In this document: in pieces, positions 5,677-5,679 of the stretch
How positions within the stretch are numbered: the first letter of the stretch is position 1
How the letters are laid out: each line of letters starts with the position of its first letter
Source of the DNA: an uncultured Eubacteriales bacterium
GTDB lineage: Bacteria; Bacillota; Clostridia; Oscillospirales; CAG-272
Length of the DNA: 5,679 nucleotides
NCBI GenBank assembly: GCA_934417455.1
Contig: CAKRWK010000087.1
Location: forward strand, 1 to 5,679
Direction of reading: 5' to 3'
Made by a program: the position numbers and the translations under genes
Notes under the pieces: model-generated
Database searches by the model: none
What the model was told of the DNA's origin: nothing
Seen by the model: only the letters and a program-made list of their open reading frames with translations

Positions 5677-5679
5677 TCC

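Noticed and set aside
1..5679. CRISPR, insertion sequence, prophage or defence system
   Set aside because: No spaced direct repeats, transposase, integrase or defence-type domains are seen on either strand; the three genes are ordinary in kind.

Overview
The window looks like chromosomal DNA from an uncultured, gut-type member of the Clostridia (Bacillota). Three things suggest this: strong GGAGG-type ribosome binding sites, a Gram-positive-style TRTG extended -10 promoter, and BspA/internallin-like lipoprotein domains next to a TrmH-type RNA methyltransferase of a kind I associate with Oscillospirales and relatives. Coding DNA is moderately GC-rich and the gaps are AT-rich. The exact lineage is an inference from protein style, not something the sequence proves.

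All three genes are on the minus strand, so transcription runs from high to low coordinates. At the right, 5650-4802 encodes a complete 282-residue SPOUT-class (TrmH/SpoU) RNA 2'-O-methyltransferase. After a 61-base gap comes 4740-4099, a 213-residue histidine phosphatase of the phosphoglycerate-mutase-like superfamily with all four hallmark catalytic positions present. These two probably form one transcript ending at a weak AT-rich terminator near 4011-4055. The 339-base gap 3760-4098 holds that terminator, two inverted repeats, an A-rich upstream element and a perfect-consensus SigA promoter (TTGACA, 17 bases, TGC-TATAAT). The promoter drives the large gene at 3759-115 through a leader of about 100 bases. 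A strong stem-loop follows that gene's stop, and the window ends in 82 bases of A-rich (plus strand) non-coding DNA.

The large gene encodes a 1214-residue secreted lipoprotein. Its parts in order are a type II signal peptide with the lipobox Cys at 27, a Pro/Asp-rich tether, two Listeria-Bacteroides-repeat (Flg_new / InlB B-like) domains, a BspA-type LRR_5 leucine-rich block with a recognisable C-terminal cap, and about 640 residues of Tyr/Asp/Gly-rich beta-type sequence made of diverged repeats that I cannot assign to a named family. It most likely acts on the cell surface in adhesion or ligand binding.

The lipoprotein has its own promoter and appears functionally separate from the two housekeeping-type enzymes. 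I see no defence system, mobile element, CRISPR array, tRNA or rRNA. The most notable points are the near-ideal promoter on a surface-protein gene, the unassigned C-terminal repeat module, and the absence of TTA, CTA and TCA codons over 1214 codons, which leaves a full-length antisense reading frame open.
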